Shown: positions 1 to 8,801, counted from the first letter of the stretch. The stretch: DNA of 62,922 bases from Clostridiales bacterium UBA3678 (GCA_002372935.1 DFJF01000010.1:1-62922); one strand, 5' to 3'. The notes: generated by a model from the letters alone, not told the origin. Made by a program: numbers and translations.

Positions 1-300
1 TGAAATACATTTGGACTAAAAATGGGTGACTTAATTTCGAAAGTAAATTTCTTTCATTAATGATATCTTTATATGAATTTTCTTCTAAGGATTTCAATTT
101 TGAAATTCGTTTCATAGCAAATTTTTTTTTGAATTTATTATCTATCACAAACCATATTGTACTATCCGAACCTGTAGATATTATTTTCTTTTTTGTGAAA
201 TAGGATGCGTTAACTATCAAAAATAGTTATAAATGATTTAATTACTGATGAAATCATCTGGTAAAGTTTCGAAACTGTTTTTGGATGAACAATTTCCCAT
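1..300 (-). CDS. 5' fragment of a eukaryotic AGC/STK32-like protein kinase (foreign to the bacterium)
   Basis: Read on the minus strand, an ATG at 300 opens MGNCSSKNSFETLPDDF, a classic N-myristoylation start (Met-Gly, Ser at position 6). The frame hits TAA after 20 codons unless a GT-AG segment at 245-214 is removed. After removal the frame stays open to the window edge for about 89 residues. Exon 2 reads as a kinase N-lobe: a degenerate glycine loop (STGSDSTIWFV), the beta-3 lysine (KFAMKRISK), the alpha-C glutamate (INERNLLSKL) and the AGC-family pattern SHPFLVQMYF. This resembles myristoylated STK32/YANK kinases of eukaryotes, not bacterial PASTA kinases. The rest lies outside the window. 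An assembly chimera is the simplest explanation; transfer into the bacterium is possible but the intron argues against expression. The motif reading is direct; the family is from memory. Confidence 0.7.
214..245 (-). other. putative 32-nt spliceosomal intron in the kinase fragment
   Basis: On the minus strand this segment begins GTAATT and ends TTGATAG, is A+T-rich, and carries the only stop codons between the start and the kinase N-lobe. Removing exactly these 32 nt (phase 1) joins Ile-Asn-Ala-Ser-Tyr-Phe in frame to the kinase domain. Very short introns of this kind are known in ciliates and some other protists. It could still be a chance GT...AG in an already broken gene. Confidence 0.55.
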
Positions 301-307
301 ATAAATT

Positions 308-871
308 TTATTTATAAAAAAATAATCTTGTATTTAAAAATGAAAATAATATTTTTTCTATTTCTTCTTTTTTATCTATATCTTTTACATTATTTCCACA
401 TCTTAATAAACATTCTTTAATTTTATAATATTTGTCATTTAATTCTTCTGAAATTAAATCTTCAATATTATTTTCTGGATTTTTATTTTGATCTATAATT
501 ATATAAAAATCTTTTGAACTTGAATTTTTTACAGAATTAATTTTGTTAATAAATTGAATATAATTTTTTCCAATTTCATATAAGTAATTTTTATTTTCAA
601 TTTTTAAATTTTTTTCAATATTTATTATGTTATTTTTTAAATCTTGTTTGTTACTTTGGATTAAAATTTGAACATTAAAATTACATGTTTTTAAAAATAT
701 TTTATAAGAATTTAAAATAGCTTCTTTTTCAAGATTTGATTTTAAATTAAAATTAATTGGAGTAACTTTGATTATTTTTATGTATTTATTATTTTTAAAT
801 TTTATAATTCCATTTTTTAAAATTTTTTCTATTCCAATCCAATCTTGAACTGATAAATCTTTTTGATTCAT
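308..871 (-). CDS. orphan VirB4-N-like (TraC-like) protein, 187 aa
   Basis: No enzyme motif is seen. The segment IKIIKVTPINFNLKSNLEKE followed by a stretch ending QILIQSNKQDL parallels the N-terminal part of the protein at 20223-21455 (FIMIVKCQGINYDLMSGVE, then QIYIQTRTVDL). It is therefore probably a soluble, stand-alone version of the VirB4/TraC N-terminal fold, without the ATPase. It is very rich in Lys, Asn and Ile and has no signal or membrane segment. A promoter lies in front of it at 910-937. It sits where gyrA is often found after gyrB, and its stop codon is only 8 nt from the eukaryotic kinase start, so the region may have been rearranged or misassembled. The start at 871 has no strong ribosome-binding site. 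Confidence 0.6.
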   Translation of the reverse strand: MNQKDLSVQDWIGIEKILKNGIIKFKNNKYIKIIKVTPINFNLKSNLEKEAILNSYKIFLKTCNFNVQILIQSNKQDLKNNIINIEKNLKIENKNYLYEIGKNYIQFINKINSVKNSSSKDFYIIIDQNKNPENNIEDLISEELNDKYYKIKECLLRCGNNVKDIDKKEEIEKILFSFLNTRLFFYK

Positions 872-909
872 AATTTTTGAGATTAATTTAAGGATTTTAA
901 TTAATTAAT

Positions 910-937
910 ATAATATCACAAAATACTGAAATGTCAA
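910..937 (-). promoter_or_regulatory. sigma-A promoter of the orphan VirB4-N-like gene
   Basis: On the minus strand TTGACA (937-932) is followed after 16 nt by TATTAT (915-910), about 40 nt before the ATG at 871. Confidence 0.5.
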
Positions 938-1408
938 GAAAAACCGTTCGACAGATTTTGACATTATTTTTTTATTATTTTTTTATTTTTTTGTATATTA
1001 TTTTTTTATTTGTACATAATATGATTGTAAGGTTAATAATAGTTAAGCGAAAAAAATTAATAGATTAAAATATATTTTAGTTTATTAATTTTTGAGAAAA
1101 GATATATAATGGTTTTTAATATAGATTATTTTATGTCACATTTAAGAATATATTATTTGTACGCAAGCTGTATAGGTACAAACTATATGGTTACAATATA
1201 GGTGATATATTTGAGCTAAAATGATTATTATATTTATTAATGGTTTTTAGTAGTCCTTTTATGGATAAATAAAGTTGTTAAAGGTGTATTAATTGTCGAG
1301 CAACTGATTAATATATTTGGTAAATAGCTTATTTGTATAGAAATATGCATTAGGTTAAAATATTAGGTATATTAGTTTTAGCTAAGATTATTATTAGCTT
1401 TATAAGAA
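938..1408. other. non-coding stretch between the VirB4-N-like gene and gyrB
   Basis: A+T-rich, with T-runs at about 964-1010 and a few short direct repeats (tataggtaca / tatatggttaca near 1170-1200). No open frame with a ribosome-binding site and no convincing RNA fold was seen, apart from the gyrB terminator at its right end. Confidence 0.4.
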
Positions 1409-1443
1409 AATAGCCGGGGTTATATAATTTCCCCTGGCTATTT
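1409..1443 (-). terminator. gyrB intrinsic terminator
   Basis: AATAGCC-GGGG pairs with CCCC-GGCTATT (one bulged A) right after the gyrB stop. It is followed by T-rich sequence on the minus strand and by eight T on the plus strand, so it may work both ways. Confidence 0.75.
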
Positions 1444-1449
1444 TTTTTA

Positions 1450-3378
1450 TTAAACATCAAGATTTTTTACATATTTTGCATTTGCTTGTATAAATTCTTT
1501 TCTTGGTTCAACTTCATCTCCCATAAGCACTGTAAAAGTCTCATCAGCCTTTATTGCATCATCCATTGTAACTTTTACTAAAATTCTTGTTTCAGGATTC
1601 ATTGTTGTCTCCCATAATTGTTCAGGATTCATTTCCCCTAAACCTTTATATCTTTGAAGTCCTAATTGATCTCTTGCAATTCCTTTTCCTTCCAAATCTT
1701 TATAAGCTTTATCCAAATCTTCATCAGTATAACAATATATATCTTCCATACCTTTTTTTGATAATTTATAAAGTGGTGGTTGAGCCAAATAAACATTTCC
1801 ATTTTCTATCAACGGTCTCATATATCTAAAGAAAAATGTTAATAATAACGTTCTAATATGTGCTCCATCAACATCTGCATCTGCCATAATTATTACTTTT
1901 CCATACCTAATCTTTGTAATATCAAAATCTGCTCCTATACCTGCACCAACAGCTACAATAACAGGATTTAATTTATCATTTCCATAAATCTTATCTGCTC
2001 TTGCTTTTTCTACATTAAGCATTTTTCCCCATAAAGGTAAAATTGCTTGATATCTTCTATCTCTTCCTTGTTTTGCACTTCCTCCAGCAGAGTCTCCCTC
2101 AACTATATAAACTTCACATTCTTCTGCAACTTTACTACTACAATCTGCTAATTTTCCAGGTAATGTAGTTGTTTCTAATGCAGACTTTCTTCTAACTAAT
2201 TCTCTTGCTTTTCTTGCTGCTTCTCTTGCTCTTGAAGCACTTATACATTTATCTAAAACTGCTTTTCCTACACCAGGGTTTTCTTCTAAGTATGTAGATA
2301 ATGCATTATTTACCATACTTTGGACTACACCTGTAACTTCACTATTTCCAAGCTTTGTCTTGGTTTGTCCCTCGAATTGAGGTTCTTTTACTTTTACGGA
2401 AACAACAGCTGTGATACCTTCTCTAATATCTTCACCTTGTAAATTAGAGTCTTTTGCCTTTAAAATATTATGCGATCTTGCATAATCATTAAAAACTTTT
2501 GTTAAAGCTCTTTTAAATCCTTCTAAATGTGTTCCTCCTTCTATAGTATTTATATTATTTACAAATGTATATATATTTTCTGAATAACTTGTTGTATATT
2601 GTATAGCTATTTCTACAGGAACTTCTCCATCTTTTTCAATATAAATTGGATCTTTATTTATTTTTTCTTTATTTTTATTTAAAAATTCTACAAATGATTT
2701 AAGTCCACCCTCAAAATGAAAATCTGATTTTTTTGGTGTTTCTCCTCTTTGATCCTCAATTGTTAATTTTAAGCCTTTTGTTAAAAATGCAATTTCTCTT
2801 ATTCTTGTTTCTAAGGTTTCAAAATCATAATTAGTTGTTTCAAAAATTGTATCATCAGCTAAAAATCTTACTTGTGTTCCAGTTTTATCTGAATCTCCTA
2901 TTCTTTTTAAAGGTTGAACTGTCTTTCCTTTTTCAAATTTCATATTAAAAATTCCGCCATCTCTTTGAATTGTAACTTCTGTCCAACTAGATAATGCATT
3001 AACAACAGATGCACCAACACCATGTAATCCACCAGAAACTTTGTATCCACTATCTCCTCCAAACTTTCCTCCAGCATGTAAAACAGTATAAACTGTTTCT
3101 GCTGTAGAAATATGAGTTTTTGGATGTATTTCTACTGGAATTCCTCTACCATTATCTGTTACACTAATAATATTTCCTTTTTCTATTACAATATTTATTT
3201 CTGTACAATATCCTGCAAGTGCCTCATCTACACCATTATCAACAATTTCATATACTAAATGATGTAATCCCCTAACTGATGTACTTCCAATATACATACC
3301 AGGTCTTTTTCTCACAGCCTCCAATCCCTCTAAAACCTGGATTTGTTCTGCTCCATACTCATGCTTGTATTTTTCCAT
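1450..3378 (-). CDS. gyrB: DNA gyrase subunit B
   Basis: ATPase subunit of the type II topoisomerase that introduces negative supercoils. The 642-residue length is normal for Gram-positive GyrB. It has the GHKL ATPase Bergerat motifs (EIVDNGVDEALAG, TDNGRGIPV, GGLHGVGASVVNALS), the Toprim EGDSAGGSAKQGRDRR and DADVDGAHIRTLL metal-binding motifs, and the C-terminal QRYKGLGEMNPEQLWETTM. Start ATG at 3378 follows an AAGGAAGG ribosome-binding site. It is last in the leftward dnaA-dnaN-recF-gyrB series. gyrA, the usual next gene, is not in the window; an unrelated orphan gene follows instead. Confidence 0.97.
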   Translation of the reverse strand: MEKYKHEYGAEQIQVLEGLEAVRKRPGMYIGSTSVRGLHHLVYEIVDNGVDEALAGYCTEINIVIEKGNIISVTDNGRGIPVEIHPKTHISTAETVYTVLHAGGKFGGDSGYKVSGGLHGVGASVVNALSSWTEVTIQRDGGIFNMKFEKGKTVQPLKRIGDSDKTGTQVRFLADDTIFETTNYDFETLETRIREIAFLTKGLKLTIEDQRGETPKKSDFHFEGGLKSFVEFLNKNKEKINKDPIYIEKDGEVPVEIAIQYTTSYSENIYTFVNNINTIEGGTHLEGFKRALTKVFNDYARSHNILKAKDSNLQGEDIREGITAVVSVKVKEPQFEGQTKTKLGNSEVTGVVQSMVNNALSTYLEENPGVGKAVLDKCISASRAREAARKARELVRRKSALETTTLPGKLADCSSKVAEECEVYIVEGDSAGGSAKQGRDRRYQAILPLWGKMLNVEKARADKIYGNDKLNPVIVAVGAGIGADFDITKIRYGKVIIMADADVDGAHIRTLLLTFFFRYMRPLIENGNVYLAQPPLYKLSKKGMEDIYCYTDEDLDKAYKDLEGKGIARDQLGLQRYKGLGEMNPEQLWETTMNPETRILVKVTMDDAIKADETFTVLMGDEVEPRKEFIQANAKYVKNLDV

Positions 3379-3553
3379 ACTTTGCCTTCCTTCCTTATAT
3401 ATTTATTAAAATTATTTTTTCATTTACATATTATATAATAATTGTATTTTTTTATTTTGTCAAATTTTTTTAGTAATTATTAAAATTTTAAATATATTTT
3501 ATTTTCAAATTTATGTAAGTAATCAAAAGAGTCTGCAAGTGAAAATTGATAAA

Positions 3554-4621
3554 TTAAATATCTTCAATTAAAATTCCATTTTTCACATTAAAAAATTTAA
3601 CGTTTTTATTTTTTAAATTAATTTTGTCAGTACATGTAATAATTATTTGAGTATCTTTTATATTTTCTAAAAAATTTTTTCTTCTTATTTCATCTAATTC
3701 TGACATAAAATCATCTAATAATAAAATTGGATTTTCTCCTATTTCATCATAAATAACTTGAAGCTCAGAAATTTTTAATGATAAAACTGCAGATCTATGT
3801 TGTCCCTGTGAACCATAAATATTTACTGGGAGTCCATTTATTAATACAGAAAAATCATCTCTATGAATTCCCTTTGTTGTATATCCTTTTATTATATCTA
3901 ATTTTTTTCTTTGTTTTAATAAATTTAAATATGCTCCTTTATTTTCACAATTTGAAATATAATTTATTTCAATATTTTCTTTATCATTTGTAATATTATT
4001 ATGAATTTTTTTTATTTTATTTTTTATTTTTTCAATAAATTCTTTTCTATAATTATAAATTTCACAACCATATTCTGCTAATTTCTCATCATAAATTTCT
4101 AAAAAATCATCTTTAATATTTTGCGTATTTTTTAAATATGCATTTCTTTCTTCCAAAGTTTTTTTATACATACTATATATATGCATATATTTAGGTCTTA
4201 ATTGGCTAATCATGACATCTAAAAATTTTCTTCTATTTTCTGGTCCACCTTTTAAAATATTAATATCATCGGGAGTAAAAATAACAACATTTATATTTCC
4301 AAGAAAATCACTTAATTTTTTTATTCTAATTTTATTTATATATATATTTTTTTTATTTCCTATTTCTACAATAATATTTCCTCTTCTATCTGATTTTTCA
4401 TAATTAATTTCCACTTTACAATTTTCTTCATTAAATTTGATTAATTCTTTGTCTTTATTTGTCCTAAAAGATTTTCCTATACTACTTAAATAAATTGCTT
4501 CTATTATATTTGTTTTTCCTTGTGCATTTTCTCCATAAAAAATATTTATATTTTTATTTAATTTTAATTCAGCATTTTTATAATTTCTAAAATTATTTAT
4601 TTTTATTTCATCTATCCACAT
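3554..4621 (-). CDS. recF: DNA replication and repair protein RecF
   Basis: SMC-like ATPase that helps load RecA at single-strand gaps. Visible are IDEIKINNFRNY at the N terminus, Walker A GENAQGKTN, the ABC-type signature region YGSQGQHRSAVLSLK, and Walker B PILLLDDFMSELD near the C terminus. I chose ATG 4621 because GGAGAATAAC precedes it; an upstream ATG at 4633 overlaps that ribosome-binding site. About 355 residues, normal for RecF. It is separated from dnaN by an unusually long 644-bp gap in which the small S4-domain gene yaaA, normal in Firmicutes, is missing. Confidence 0.95.
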   Translation of the reverse strand: MWIDEIKINNFRNYKNAELKLNKNINIFYGENAQGKTNIIEAIYLSSIGKSFRTNKDKELIKFNEENCKVEINYEKSDRRGNIIVEIGNKKNIYINKIRIKKLSDFLGNINVVIFTPDDINILKGGPENRRKFLDVMISQLRPKYMHIYSMYKKTLEERNAYLKNTQNIKDDFLEIYDEKLAEYGCEIYNYRKEFIEKIKNKIKKIHNNITNDKENIEINYISNCENKGAYLNLLKQRKKLDIIKGYTTKGIHRDDFSVLINGLPVNIYGSQGQHRSAVLSLKISELQVIYDEIGENPILLLDDFMSELDEIRRKNFLENIKDTQIIITCTDKINLKNKNVKFFNVKNGILIEDI

Positions 4622-4633
4622 GTTATTCTCCAT

Positions 4634-5228
4634 TTATTAATAATCTAAAAATATAAAAACTCGTAAAATAAATTTTTACGCTCTATTTTTTGTTATTTTT
4701 TGTTATTTTATTTCAATTATATATTTTTTTCGATTTTACACGATTTTTTTATTTTTTTTTTGTTTTTTTTCGAATTTATTTAAAAAATAAATTTATTCAA
4801 TTATTTATTTAATTTTTAATTATTTATTTTTTAATTTAAATAACAAAATCAAATTAATTATTTTTTATTTTTATTTTTTAAAAAGAATTTTTTTTGTATT
4901 TTTTTATTTTAATTTATTTGATTTCAAATTATTTTTTTATGTTTTTTCCTGAATTATGCCGTATTTGCTGAAAAATATATTTTTTTCGATTTTTTACGAT
5001 TTTTTATATATTTTATTCGATTTTATTCGATTTTTTTCATTTATAAAATTTAGATTTTTATTATTTTTTTTATCAATATAAAATTATTCAATTAAAAAAT
5101 AATATTGTCTTATTTTTGATTCTCACGCTTCGTTTTTTTTAAATTATTTTATTTTTCCTCAATTTTTTTATTTTATTATTTTTATTTCCACATTTTGTTA
5201 ATATTTTGTGGATATCATTTTTCTTTTT
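4634..5228. other. long extremely A+T-rich gap between recF and dnaN
   Basis: No open frame with a ribosome-binding site on either strand. The plus strand is strikingly T-rich. It carries repeated TTCGATTTT / ACGATTTT words, mainly at about 4730-4775 and 4983-5040, and an inverted repeat CGTAAAA...TTTTACG at 4662-4680. The S4-domain gene yaaA normally sits here. Confidence 0.5.
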
Positions 5229-5260
5229 AAAAAATTATGACTGGTAACTACCAGCCATAA
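5229..5260 (-). terminator. dnaN intrinsic terminator
   Basis: On the minus strand TTATGGCTGGTA pairs with TACCAGTCATAA (12 bp, one G-T pair, 2-nt loop). Six T follow directly, just after the dnaN stop. Confidence 0.85.
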
Positions 5261-5265
5261 AATTA

Positions 5266-6384
5266 TTATTCACTTTTTAGTCTAATTGGTAAAATCATAT
5301 AAACATAATCATTATTTTCAACTGATTTTACTAAACATGGCGAAATATTGCTACCAAATTCAACAAAAATTTCTTCATCATCAATGGCTTTTAGACAATC
5401 AAGGAAATATTTTGGATTAAATCCTGCTTCAAGATATTTACCTTCTGTAGAAATATAAACATCTTCTTTTGCTTCACCTGTTTGGTTTGTACAAGATATT
5501 GTCATTTTTCCGATGTCAACAGCTACTTTTACTGGATATTTCTTTTCTTTCTCAATACTTGATGAAGAAATTAAACTAATTCTTTCAAAGCTGTTTTGTA
5601 AATCTTTTTTATTTACTCTAACTCTTGTTTGCCATGATGTGGGTATAACAGAATTATAATTTAAAAACTCTCCATCTAAAATTCTTGTAACAAGCTTGCA
5701 ATTTTCCATTTCAAATAGCGCTTGGTTTTTTGCCACTCCTATTTTTACAGTTTCAAAAGAATCTGATAAAATTTTAATAACTTCATTTAATGTTTTTGCT
5801 GGTATTACTGCTTTAAAATCATTAACAGGAACTGGTAAATTAATATTTCTTAATGCAAGTCTAAATCCATCTATAGCAACAATATTTAGCTTATTATTTT
5901 TTATTTCAAATAAACAACCAGAAAAAATTGGTCTATTTTCATCTGTACTTACTGCAAAGATTGTTTTTTTAATCATATTTTTTAAAGTACCTTGTTCTAC
6001 AATTATTGAATTTTCTATTTCTATTTTCGGTAATTCTGGAAATTCATCTGGATTCATAGTAGCAAGCTTATATAAAGAACCTTCGCATTCAATTATCAAT
6101 AAATTATTTTCATTAACACTAATATTAATTTCAGAATTAGGTAATTTTCTGATTATTTCTGTAAACATTGTAGCATTTACTACTGTACTTCCATTTTCTA
6201 CAATATCACATTTCATTGTATATTCTATACCAATTTCTAAATCATATGTGGTTAATTTTATTTCATCTTCATTTGTTTGAATAAGAATTCCTTCTAGTAT
6301 AGGCATTGTAGTTTTAGAAGCTACTCCTTTTACTACGGAATTCAGTGCTTTTATGATATTATCTTTATAGCAAACGAATTTCAT
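5266..6384 (-). CDS. dnaN: DNA polymerase III beta subunit (sliding clamp)
   Basis: Ring-shaped processivity clamp, three repeated clamp domains, about 372 residues. The N terminus MKFVCYKDNIIKALNSVVKG and the segment RPIFSGCLFEI are typical, as is the C-terminal YMILPIRL. ATG 6384 is chosen because AAAGGATGAT precedes it at good spacing; ATG 6393 lies inside that site. The gene lies directly next to the unwinding side of oriC and is followed by a strong terminator, so it seems transcribed separately from recF-gyrB. Confidence 0.96.
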   Translation of the reverse strand: MKFVCYKDNIIKALNSVVKGVASKTTMPILEGILIQTNEDEIKLTTYDLEIGIEYTMKCDIVENGSTVVNATMFTEIIRKLPNSEINISVNENNLLIIECEGSLYKLATMNPDEFPELPKIEIENSIIVEQGTLKNMIKKTIFAVSTDENRPIFSGCLFEIKNNKLNIVAIDGFRLALRNINLPVPVNDFKAVIPAKTLNEVIKILSDSFETVKIGVAKNQALFEMENCKLVTRILDGEFLNYNSVIPTSWQTRVRVNKKDLQNSFERISLISSSSIEKEKKYPVKVAVDIGKMTISCTNQTGEAKEDVYISTEGKYLEAGFNPKYFLDCLKAIDDEEIFVEFGSNISPCLVKSVENNDYVYMILPIRLKSE

Positions 6385-6393
6385 TTTTATCAT

Positions 6394-6660
6394 CCTTTCA
6401 TTTTTTGCGAATAAACGCTATAATATTATTTTAATATTAATTAATATATTTAGTAGTAGTAGTAGTAGGTCATGTGGAAAGTGTGGAAAACTTTGTTGAT
6501 AACTTATCGCCGTATGTTTTTGCGTGTGGATAACTCTGTGGATAACTTAGGGTAGTTTTCCACACAATTCACATTTTATTTGCGGAAATTGGTTATCCAC
6601 ATGTTTTCAACACGTTATCCACAAAGTGGTGTTGATAACTAATGTAGTGTTTCCGTAAGA
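6394..6660. other. oriC: oriC core: unwinding element, DnaA-trios and DnaA-box cluster
   Basis: Between dnaN and dnaA. From left: an A+T-rich stretch (about 6410-6450), six tandem TAG triplets (6451-6468, the DnaA-trio element), then DnaA-box-like 9-mers at 6473, 6482, 6494, 6525, 6537, 6556, 6593, 6615 and 6630. Of these 6525, 6537, 6593 and 6615 are perfect TTATCCACA or its complement. Read 3' to 5' from the boxes the triplets are GAT, as described for the basal unwinding system of Bacillus subtilis. Confidence 0.9.
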
Positions 6661-6740
6661 AGAGATTGAATTGCTTTTTTCAAACAAAGTTTTTTCCAAA
6701 CATAAATTTTAAAAAAATCAATTTTAATTTGACATTTCAA

Positions 6741-8129
6741 TTATTCATTATTTAAAATTATGTTTTTCACACTTTCCACAATTAATTTTGTATTATTTTT
6801 TTCCTTAACATCTTTCTCTATTTTTTTGTATGCATGCATTACTGTTGAATGATCTCTATTTCCAAAGTCTATTCCTATTTGTGGAAATGTCATATTAGCT
6901 ACTTCTCTACATAAATACATAGCAATTTGTCTTGGAAAAGCAATATCATTTGACCTTTTGTTACCAGCTAAATCTTTTTTATCAATGCTAAAATATTTAG
7001 CAACAACATCTTGTATAAAGTCTGATGAAATTACTTTTTCTTTTTTAGAAATAAATTCATTTATAACATTTTCTGCAAGTTCTATTGTTATTGGAATATG
7101 GGTTAAAGAAGCTCGAGCTACAATTTTGTTAAAAACTCCTTCAAGTTCTCTAATGTTTGAATCAATTTTTGTAGCAATATCTGATAATATTTCGTCATCA
7201 ATAATTATTGCTTCATCTTGAGCTTTTTTTCTAAGTATGGCGACTCTTGTTTCATAATCTGGATTAGAAATATCTGCTGTAAGTCCCCATTCAAATCTTG
7301 ATTTTAATCTATCTTGTAGAAATTGAATATCACGAGGATGTGTATCACTTGATATAATTATTTGTTTTTCATTTTCATACAAAGTATTAAAAGTATGGAA
7401 AAACTCCTCTTGAACTCTCTCCTTTTTTGCAATGAATTGAATATCATCAATTATTAACACATCTGCAGTTCTATATTTGTTTCTAAATGGATCATTCTTA
7501 AAGTCCTTTATAGAGTTTATTAATTGATTTGTAAATTTTTCTGATGTGACATAAACTACATTCATTTTTCTGTTGTTTTGAAGAATGCGATTTCCAATTG
7601 CTTGCATAAGATGAGTTTTTCCAAGTCCTACACCCCCATATATATAAAATGGATTGTATGTTTTAGCTGGATTATCAGCTACTGCAAGAGCTGCAGCTTG
7701 TGCAAGTCTATTATTACTCCCAACGACAAAAGTGTCAAAAGTATATTTGGGATTTAATGATTGACGTGCTGAAGTAGCCTCATCTTCATCTTCTTCTGGT
7801 TGATGAACCGATATGATTTCTGGTTCTTGATTTTGTTGTATTTCTTGATGGCCGTTTTGTTTTTTCTTGTCTTCATCTAGAGAATGAATAGAAAAAGTAA
7901 AATCTCTATTTGTAACATATTTCAGTGCATTGATAAGTAATGAGGCATATCTTGTTTCAGCTGTTTCCTTTTCATATTTTGAATTACACTGAAAAGTTAT
8001 ATGATTACCTTCTATTGATTCATACCTTAAAACTTCGAGATAAGTTGAATAAGTTATATTAGGAATTTCTTGTTTTAAAGCTGCCTGCATTTTATCAACT
8101 ATTTCTTGGCCATTCATCGAAGAATCCAT
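6741..8129 (-). CDS. dnaA: chromosomal replication initiator DnaA
   Basis: AAA+ ATPase that binds DnaA boxes and melts oriC. About 462 residues: N-terminal DnaB-interacting domain, a Gln/Glu-rich linker (QEIQQNQEPEI), AAA+ core with Walker A YGGVGLGKTHL and Walker B VLIIDDIQFI, box VII RELEGVFNKI, and the C-terminal DNA-binding signature FGNRDHSTVMHAYKKI. ATG 8129 is preferred over 8153 because ACGGAGGT lies just before it. DnaA boxes on both sides suggest the usual autoregulation. Confidence 0.97.
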   Translation of the reverse strand: MDSSMNGQEIVDKMQAALKQEIPNITYSTYLEVLRYESIEGNHITFQCNSKYEKETAETRYASLLINALKYVTNRDFTFSIHSLDEDKKKQNGHQEIQQNQEPEIISVHQPEEDEDEATSARQSLNPKYTFDTFVVGSNNRLAQAAALAVADNPAKTYNPFYIYGGVGLGKTHLMQAIGNRILQNNRKMNVVYVTSEKFTNQLINSIKDFKNDPFRNKYRTADVLIIDDIQFIAKKERVQEEFFHTFNTLYENEKQIIISSDTHPRDIQFLQDRLKSRFEWGLTADISNPDYETRVAILRKKAQDEAIIIDDEILSDIATKIDSNIRELEGVFNKIVARASLTHIPITIELAENVINEFISKKEKVISSDFIQDVVAKYFSIDKKDLAGNKRSNDIAFPRQIAMYLCREVANMTFPQIGIDFGNRDHSTVMHAYKKIEKDVKEKNNTKLIVESVKNIILNNE

Positions 8130-8219
8130 AAAAAAAACCTCCGTTTCTGACATAAAGTCTAAAATAAATATATTAACAAAATGTAACTAATTATGTAACA
8201 TTTTGGCAAATATTGAAAT

Positions 8220-8420
8220 TAAAAAGTTATCCACAAAGTTATCCACATTTGTTGATAACTTTGTAATAAATCTGTAAAAATCAAATTATTATACAAACAT
8301 AAATTCATACTGCAAAAAGCCTAATCCTAAGGCACTTTGCGATTTGCTTTTTAAAAAAATTAAGAAAATTTTAAAATGAAAAAAAGTATTCACAGAATGT
8401 GGATAAGTTGTGGATAACCT
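8220..8420. other. second DnaA-box cluster upstream of dnaA
   Basis: Perfect boxes TTATCCACA at 8227-8235 and 8239-8247 and TGTGGATAA at 8398-8406 and 8409-8417, plus TGTTGATAA at 8250-8258. With the core on the other side of dnaA this makes a bipartite origin, and it is a likely site of dnaA autorepression. No TAG-trio run is seen here. Confidence 0.85.
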
Positions 8421-8568
8421 TTTATAAATTTACAAAATTTTCAAAATAATATTTAAAAAAGTTATACAACATTTTTTTATAAAATGCAACCAAATTTTCA
8501 AAAAAATATAAAAAAAAAGTCTGAAACCCTTGTTTCCTTAAGAAAAAATAAAAAAATGTAAAAAATGA

Positions 8569-8597
8569 TTGACAATTTCAAAAAATGATTATATAAT
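8569..8597 (+). promoter_or_regulatory. rpmH operon promoter
   Basis: Consensus TTGACA (8569-8574), 17-nt spacer, TATAAT (8592-8597), about 70 nt before rpmH. Confidence 0.8.
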
Positions 8598-8666
8598 ATT
8601 TACACTTGCGTTAAAAAGGTTAAAAATAATTTTTTTAATATAAAATATTTAGGAGGTGCTGTAGAA

Positions 8667-8801
8667 ATGAAAATGACATATCAACCAAAAAAAAGACAGA
8701 CAAAAAAAGAGCATGGTTTCTTAAAAAGAATGTCAACAAAATCTGGTAGAAATGTGCTTAAAGCAAGACGTGCAAAAGGCAGAAAGAAAATTTGTGCATA
8801 A
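8667..8801 (+). CDS. rpmH: 50S ribosomal protein bL34
   Basis: 44 residues, highly basic, beginning MKMTYQPKKRQTKKEHGF and containing RMSTKSGRNVLKARRAKGRK, the family signature. AGGAGG lies at 8651-8656, 10 nt before the ATG. First gene of the rightward rpmH-rnpA-yidD-yidC-jag cluster that faces dnaA across the origin. Confidence 0.97.
   Translation: MKMTYQPKKRQTKKEHGFLKRMSTKSGRNVLKARRAKGRKKICA

Noticed and set aside
1381..1443. Riboswitch or T-box near gyrB
   Set aside because: Only a simple terminator hairpin is present and it lies after, not before, the gene.
5696..6280. 194-codon frame opposite dnaN
   Set aside because: Antisense shadow; dnaN on the other strand is certain.
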